Shown: piece after piece, positions 58,024-64,000 of the stretch
How the letters are laid out: each line of letters starts with the position of its first letter
Numbering within the stretch: the stretch's first letter is position 1
The notes under the pieces: model-generated
What the model was told of the DNA's origin: nothing
Database searches by the model: none
Seen by the model: the letters and a program-made list of their open reading frames with translations, nothing else
Assembly (NCBI GenBank): GCA_024704765.1
Contig: JAKMXF010000177.1
Span: 124,001-188,000, forward strand
DNA from: Oopsacas minuta
Taxonomy: Eukaryota; Porifera; Hexactinellida; Lyssacinosida; Leucopsacidae
Reading direction: 5' to 3'
DNA length: 64,000 bases
Made by a program: the position numbers and the translations under genes

Positions 58024-58922
58024 TAAAGTAATCTTACTTCTCTGTCATTTGACTTTTTCGATTTCCATACACTTTCATTACGTAATTACCACTAAATGTA
58101 CATAATGTAATTCAACTTTAGACTTGCCATACGTATACGTAACTGAATAAACAAGTCAATTTAGAGTTGGATTCTAGAAAGTAGTGAATTTGTTTGATAA
58201 CATGTAAACTATGTTCCCACTACATATAACAAATTTACAATATGTATAATTATCCAAAATGCCAAATATAGACAGGTGTATATAAATATTTTATAATAAT
58301 ATTACTTGGACAGAAGGTGGTAGGTATTTGATAATTGTATTTAATAACTCATAATAAATAATATAATTTAACATGTCAATCTATATATTGCAATATATTC
58401 TATCAAATAATAAAAATATTACAAGCATTAGCATGATAATGAATATTCGGAATATCTTAAGTACGAATTGTAGGCGATTTCATCTTTGCCCATTTCTCTA
58501 TACTTCCTGACAAGCTTTAAGGAATATACCACTGAAATATGTTCATCTATTGGACAAGCGTAGACTATGCATTTGTTACGGGAGTCTTGGTATAATGTTG
58601 ATATACACATCAAGTTGAAGTGAAAACCGCGAGAATCTGGCACGCTGCATGCTCCTGGAAAACACTAGATTTCTATTAACCAAACAAGTCAGCTGCGGTG
58701 GCCTCCTCCTTCCCCTTACAGCCACCCCCTAACGCTAAACGTTTAACGTCAACCTCACCTTGTTTGTGTGCAGTGTTGGAGCGAGTTTAATGTGATTGCG
58801 ATCACACCAAATTTGACTCTAAGCTGCAACATAAACGAATACGTACAATAAATCGTAATTTAACAGACACACGAGGAGCTAACGGACCCCGAACGGCCAC
58901 AGACAAGGAGGCATTAAAAAAT
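58024..58922. other. Ginger element, 3' non-coding region
   Basis: No gene. AT-rich to about 58680, then GC-richer (58680-58860), with no motif recognised. The frame 58428-58643 on the minus strand is unmatched. Confidence 0.45.
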
Positions 58923-59204
58923 TTAAAATAGATAAGAAACTCGCTTGTATCTGATTCCATGCTGTATTTCGTCACGGCGTAGACTCGTCAGTTGCGCTGC
59001 CTTTCTCGCAATATACTTAGATGGTAGAGTGATGATGTTCGCCACTGGGGATGTGCTGTTGCAGGTCGCGTTTCCATTATCTGGGCTCACCATGATAGGG
59101 ATTGCGTTGCCTGAATAACCTCGGGCAGAGGTCCCCACAAGGTTCGATGTACCTTGCCTTTGAGCGCTTTCGAATGGTGGAAAAGAGTCGTGAATCGCTA
59201 AGAA
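58923..59204 (-). other. in-frame open extension after the second stop of the Ginger gene
   Basis: Immediately after the TAA at 59205-59207 the same frame stays open for 93 codons (FLAIHDSFPPFES onwards, ending RYKRVSYLF). It has no domain I recognise. A CTAATTCTTAG string at the stop resembles a branch point plus acceptor, so an unrecognised splice is possible. Confidence 0.3.
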
Positions 59205-59708
59205 TTAGTCAGAAGAGTGCAAGAGGTAGAATACAGTATTGAGTGACCCTATGAAAGTGTCACAGTCCCAAAGTTGGATAATTGGTTCTCTCATCCCGTC
59301 ATATTTACAGAATTGCCCGTTTTGGTAAAGGATTGAATAGAAGTGTCTATTGCTCAATATGCTAAAGCCAGCAAGTTGGTAGTGAAGTGTCCGTTGGTTG
59401 TGACTGATGGTAAAGTGTTTGTCAATATCACTTGCAAAAATGTCTGGCAATTCGGGTAGATGTCCGATTTCAATTGTTAGCATGACAGGTATTGACTTTA
59501 ATTGACCAGATATCCTCTCTAAGACAGCAGTAGTTGATCCACAAGACTTGCATTTAATAGGAACGAGACTTCGATTAACAGATGATTCCAGGTTTGTAAT
59601 AACGCCTCCTATATTACTAATCATGGATTGTGTCTCAAAGATATTGGTGCATTGGTGGCATTGGAAGATAGTGAAATATTTGTCGTCACATAAATCTTCT
59701 GTTCGTAA
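59205..59708 (-). pseudogene. Ginger protease domain, part beyond an in-frame stop
   Basis: Reading continues in the same frame directly after the TAA at 59709-59711: LRTEDLCDDKYFTIFQCHQC. It contains FQCHQC and IKCKSCGS, the two Cys-x2-Cys pairs of a USP-like zinc site. NRHFYSILYQNGQFCKYDGM follows, resembling the His box of USP-family peptidases. Without this part the protease lacks zinc site and catalytic His. The 27-base interval holding the stop is too small for an animal intron, so the simplest reading is a single nonsense mutation. Confidence 0.7.
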
Positions 59709-62700
59709 TTATTTGATGATGTTACCCTCTGATCCAAAGAAATCGTAAGACCGTATCAATCCTGAGGAATCATATATAACTTCAAGCCCAATTTTAGTAG
59801 CAACATATTCTCGAAGTTTCTCAAATTCACAATTAGCAGCCAATTGGAATATGTAGTGGAAATTAGCTTCAATATGTGTACTTCCGATTAACTTCAGTGA
59901 GTCTAGGATGGTTGCTTTATTCGAACTAAGAATAGCCAATATATTGTCGATAGAACAGGTGTTAGATTGCACGATGTTGTTATACTCTCCTCCCCATTTA
60001 GGATATGGGATAAGATCTGATGCATTTTGTATAGATTGTTCTGGTATTTCAATGATCTCATGAACTTGCTCAGTTGGGAATATTAACTCAATTATTACTG
60101 GTAATAGGACAGCAATTGGATAGTCAAGATCTCTTCGTGTCTCTTCAGGTATTTCAGTAGGATAGGAGGAACGATATTCTGCGTACCAATTACCGGCTGA
60201 TACAGCAAGTTTCTCCTTAATCTCAAAATTTAGTTCGTTGGGTGGATGGTAAGAATATAGTAAATTCAATGAAGTTAGAGATGCAGCTTTTGTAGCGAGT
60301 TTCTCATGTAGTTGGGTTAAGTATGTGTTATTGACAAGAGCTGATAGTATTCGAGGTTTCAATTGAAGTAGCTCAGAATTAATATTTTCATAGATTGAGT
60401 GTTGTTGCGGTGTTACAAATGTTTCTTCCATGGTATCCAGGTTCAATATATCATCCAAAGAATCTAAATACAAATAAATATGTGAAATGTAGGATTGCTA
60501 TTACGTATTAATCGAATCAATACAGAACACAACTAGTTTATATGTACTTAATCATGGGCTGAGTCAATTAGTTATAGTTCAGTACAATATTGTCTCGCTA
60601 ATATATTTACCGCTAGAAGGGAATTTGCAGGATCTTTTGGGCTTCTTTGATTTGCCTGTCTTCGTTCGAACCTGCCGTATTTCGTTCATGCGAGAATGAT
60701 ATTTTCTTGATAGATGGATAGGTAATTTTGTTGTTTTGCTATCTGGGTCTTTGCGAGCAACTAGGTGGCTTGGTTTAACTTCCTCTATCGTATATGCTCC
60801 CAAATATTTCTTTGCATCTTTTGTTCCTGGGAGTCGCTTGGCTTTCTTTATATTATGTACAAGTACCTCATCTCCTTCCACAAATTCTGATCTAAAGTTT
60901 ACACAATGATTATACAAAGAAAATAATGTGCCAATTACGTACAGTTTATAATGATGATAATTATATAACTAAAGTAAGTGTTTTGGAATTTAAGAATTCA
61001 TATAATTGAGGAAACAATAAATTAGTTCCGATTCAAGACTATTTCATATTTATCGGATTATACAACAGTCAGTGAATTTAATTTAATTTTAGTAAGAGAT
61101 GATGTATGAAATTCCAACATGTTACATCACACAAGAATGTGTTTCGTTATCTCTTACCTGTTGTGTTTAACTTTGCTGTCATATGTTTTCTTTTGAACTT
61201 TCTGACCTGCCTTGATGTTTTCAATAGCAGTCATCCTGTCAGCTTTACGTGTAGAAGAAAGATTTTCTATCCATTCGTTATCAATTATAGGAAAGTCAAA
61301 TGGGTGTGGTTCGTTTGCATCCATTTGAATATTCTCATCTTCTGATACTTCTGCCTCTGAGATATCAGCTTCGGTTAGTAATCCGGGGTTAGTTGGAGAA
61401 GTGATAAGATTGAGAAGGTTAGATGAATCAAAGTCTCTCCCAAACATGAGATAAAAGGGTGTGTAGCTTGTAGAGATTTTGGTTTGAGTATTTGCTGCTA
61501 GTACTGCTGTCTGTAATTTCTCTGTCCATTCAGTGTCCCCTTCAGATTGCATCTTATTGATTTTTCTATTTGTAAAAGTGTTAAATTAATTCAAAGCTAT
61601 CTAATTATAAACGACGTGTATTAAACGTATATAAGGCTTTGAATAGATATATATATTTATATTTAGCCTCAATACTCACGTTTTCAATATTTTGTTGTGT
61701 GACTCAACAAGTCCGTCACTTTGTGGGTGGTATGCTGTGGTTCTTCTGGTGTTGACATTTATCTTCTTGTGAAATTCTTGAAATTCCTATTTTGAAAGTA
61801 AATAAGAGAACGATAACAATCTACTACGCGCATGTATTTAGTCTTGTACAGCAATAGTTAGAATGATATAACGATTAATAAGGTAAATTTTCCATCCGAA
61901 GGTAGTAGCATTAATTAGGAAATTCTTATTTATTAGTATTTAACATAATTAAAATCCAATTTCCATACGGTTTCTTAAATATAGCCATCAGGACGCACAA
62001 ATTCCTACCAGGGTATATATTGAAGCAATGCGCTGACAATTGACAATGCAACATGTTACGTACGTATATCCAATATAGTAAGTTGTATTGTGTATCAGGA
62101 ATAATTTACTTGGTGTATTTACAATTACTAATCTCGAGTATGTAAAAATATGAGTTACCTTGCTTGAGAATTCTGTTCCCTGATCATGTTGGAGGATGTT
62201 AGGTACACCGAACGAGAGATAAATTTCCTGTAAACAATCCAATATTTCTTTAGAAGTTTTAGTCTTGAGTGGTCGGACAATTACAAATTTACTCAGGTAG
62301 CACACGATGACAAGAATGTGCTGAAATCCAAGTACAGTGCGAGACATATTGCATATGAGATCAATTCCACAATGACACCATGGTTCTTCAGGAGGAGGAA
62401 TAGGTTGAAGTTCTCGTTGTGGTTGAGGAGGTAGAGCAGCAGAGGTTTGACAGTCATGGCAAGTTCGGATCTAGAACGGGAAATGATTTAATTGTCAGTT
62501 CGTAGTCCAGTCTAATGTAATTTGCTACGTTCCAGATGTCCCACTAATTAGCATTCCATCCCGCTTTTTCTTCACTCAGGTTGGCAAATATGTTTATGTG
62601 AAATACTCCCACTACCTATCCCAATTACTAACTACCGCAAGGGTCATTAGTTGTTAGATACATGGTTGGTTGGTTGTACCGCACAAATAGATTTCCATAT

Positions 62701-63512
62701 GATAAAATTGTATACCGGTATACTAAATATCATCAGATCGCACAATATTAATTTTACAATAGCACAAATAAAGCTGTATACAGTAGAATAATTACAAGGT
62801 GAATAACCTTGAACTATAAAATACATGCTGTTCTCAGACTTAACAACCCCTTTTGCAAATTTCCCTGGATTTTCAAAATTTGTAATCCAGGGATCCCTGG
62901 AGGGTTGGTAAGTCTGTGTTCTCAGCCACATTTTCTTGGAAAATCATGTATGAAAGAAATACGTAATTTAGTAACTCACATAGGATCCAACATCATTGTA
63001 TATGCCATTCCAATCATATTTATTTCGGATTCCATCAATGGTAGTATTGATTCCAGGATGAGTGACATTGTGATAGAATCCGATAATGTTGTCAATTTCT
63101 GAGACTAGTGGAATCTCCAAATATTTCATATAGCCATTTTTCTTTCTGAAAATCTACAAGAAATTATTTTAGTTAAACTCAGAGGTTGTAGGTAGCATTG
63201 AGGGGCAGAGGAGTCCCCCTAGCGTTTTCACCCTTCTCATCTCCCTATGGTACGCAAATTTAATGAGGCAACTACATATCTACCTCCTCTCAGATATGTA
63301 GTTGCCTCAAGATTTCTAATTATGTCCCGGAAATAAGTATAAATCAAAAATATCATTCAGGAATATACCTTCATTAGCTTATTCTCTTGAAAGTAAATCC
63401 CCTTGCACTTTCTGACAAAATTCTTCTTTCTGTAGCGATCACTCTTGATTTCTGGTGGGATAATATTCGTCTGGAGGTATCCACGAATTGCTTCATACTC
63501 TGTCGCATCCAT
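59709..63512 (-). CDS. Ginger-type integrase/transposase gene, 7 exons, 726 aa to first stop
   Basis: Exons, minus strand: 63369-63512, 62980-63153, 62159-62470, 61680-61786, 61158-61565, 60611-60891, 59709-60463. All junctions have GT/AG and compatible phases. Residues 1-106 are N-terminal, with zinc ligands H76/H80 (YHNVTH) and C110/C113 (CHDC). The integrase core has D143 (GIDLI), D202 (QHDQGTEF) and E238 (DGLVESHNK) with DD35E spacing and the YHPQSDG motif. Exon 6 carries a GPY/F-like YLGAYTIEEV. Exon 7 has a protease Cys box at about residue 645 (NTCSIDNILA). The ATG at 63512 begins MDATEYEAIRGYLQ. It would cut, paste and possibly process ubiquitin-like tags. The protease is truncated by the stop; the integrase part appears intact. 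Confidence 0.87.
63264..63309. other. 18-bp perfect hairpin in Ginger intron 1
   Basis: TGAGGCAACTACATATCT (63264-63281), a 10-base loop ACCTCCTCTC, and the exact complement at 63292-63309. It lies in the intron between exons 1 and 2. Confidence 0.7.
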
Positions 63513-63669
63513 AATGAAAAATGTCAAAAGTAAATATGTGTTAAAGTTGAAATCTAGAAATAAAGTAAAATGTTAGTGTGTGCATTCAGGAAGTCACACA
63601 TGTATAAATACGAATACTATGTGACTAGGGATGAAATGTTGATATTACTTGATTTGCAATTGCTACTTG

Positions 63670-63704
63670 CGGGTCAAAATCCTACGCGGGTCAGAATCCT
63701 ACGC
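63670..63704. repeat. right subterminal repeats of Ginger element
   Basis: Two inverted copies of the binding-site motif: GCGGGTCAAAATCCTAC (63670-63685) and, adjoining it, GCGGGTCAGAATCCTACGC at the very end. Confidence 0.88.
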
Positions 63705-63708
63705 AACA

Positions 63709-63712
63709 GGCC
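63709..63712. other. right target duplication GGCC of Ginger element
   Basis: GGCC directly follows CAACA. Beyond it TCAATGTTAGATGA resumes the interrupted host gene copy. Confidence 0.85.
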
Positions 63713-64000
63713 TCAATGTTAGATGATAAAATGTTTGCCAGATTTATTGTCCGCGGGGGCGCTCCTTGTCAGTGTTGCTCCGCAGGACAAACTGATGTAT
63801 CAGAGCCTGAAGTTGTAATAGCAGGCTTTCGCTTCATTACACGTTGACGCAAGCGATCAAAGATACTATCGCAGAGCTAACTTCGATGGAAAGGAGCTTA
63901 CAGCTTATCTTTCCCAACAACGAGCTGGAATCACTTATGAACCTGCAAGTTCAATTGAAGTCCTTCCTACTGCATCTTTACACTCATACTTACGTATTCT
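63713..64000 (+). pseudogene. RAG1/Transib-like transposase, continuation of copy 3 beyond Ginger (runs off window)
   Basis: The frame resumes MLDDKMFARFIVRGGAPCQC then CSAGQTDVSEPEVVIAGF. The CQCC pair matches the RAG1 zinc pair CTLC. It is about 95% identical by eye to the inverted 20.5-20.8 kb copy, from AATGTTAGATG to the right window edge. A frameshift near 63845 breaks the frame. Confidence 0.75.

Larger units (their letters stand above)
57777..63708 (-). mobile_element. Ginger-type DNA transposon, 5932 bp
   Basis: The ends are TGTTGCGTAGGATT at 57777 and its inverted copy AATCCTACGCAACA ending at 63708. The inverted match covers 23 bases with one mismatch. The 4-bp duplication GGCC lies on both sides. 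TGT...ACA ends, a palindromic 4-bp target and an intron-containing Ty3/gypsy-type integrase without reverse transcriptase or LTRs are the hallmarks of Ginger elements (Gypsy integrase related), whose Ginger1 group duplicates CCGG or CCGT. Here it is GGCC. The C-terminal protease domain differs from the OTU and Ulp1 types I recall for Ginger1. Confidence 0.9.

Noticed and set aside
59699-59725. 27-base intron removing the TAA in the Ginger gene
   Set aside because: It has GT and AG ends and preserves frame, but is far shorter than any known animal spliceosomal intron. An in-frame stop is simpler.
57777-63708. Ty3/gypsy LTR retrotransposon or Polinton
   Set aside because: Integrase without reverse transcriptase, protease or gag and without LTRs. 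Introns and short inverted ends with a 4-bp duplication fit Ginger. No polymerase B or capsid genes as in Polintons.

Overview
The window is eukaryotic, AT-rich (GC is roughly a third by eye) and dominated by transposable elements. Tc1/mariner copies of several subfamilies, a THAP/P-type element, hAT, MULE, RAG1/Transib-like, Ginger-type and LINE remnants lie within and around one recognisable host gene. This mix fits an arthropod, and a parasitic copepod such as a sea louse would be a natural guess. That assignment rests on family resemblance only.

Host gene. The minus strand carries the first two coding exons of IFT80, an intraflagellar transport WD40 protein. Exon 1 is 45253-45744, including the start codon, and exon 2 is 5637-5982. 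They join in frame across an intron of about 39.3 kb (5983-45252). The rest of the gene is not recognised and should lie beyond the left edge.

Layout. 1-5.6 kb: a broken copy of an uncharacterised transposase-like family (called family A here) and a degenerate P-element-like gene. 5.6-45.3 kb (the IFT80 intron): a mariner; a LINE fragment interrupted by an intact Tc1-type DD37E element; three MITE copies, one split by a mariner; two more mariners; a RAG1-like fragment; a DD37D element; a further Tc1-like gene; a hAT element; a KRBA2/Ginger-like remnant; a FLYWCH/MULE gene; and several hairpins. 45.3-56 kb: a complete 2.8-kb transposon with 127-bp inverted repeats and a 661-aa open frame (family B), a RAG1/Transib-like gene with one frameshift, a second family A copy, a roughly 140-bp satellite array and another DD37D element. 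56.7-64 kb: a RAG1-like gene split by a nearly intact 5.9-kb Ginger-type DNA transposon. This element has TGT...ACA ends, a GGCC target duplication, subterminal 35-bp repeats and a seven-exon integrase gene with a C-terminal USP-like cysteine protease domain. A second, uninterrupted RAG1-like copy near 20.8 kb supplies the empty target site.

How it fits together. Apart from IFT80, every coding signal I recognise belongs to a mobile element. Several nested insertions give a relative order of events: Tc1 in LINE, mariner in MITE, hAT beside a Tc1 remnant, and Ginger in a RAG1-like gene. The two elements most worth following are the Ginger-type element and the family B transposon. No tRNA, rRNA or CRISPR array was recognised.
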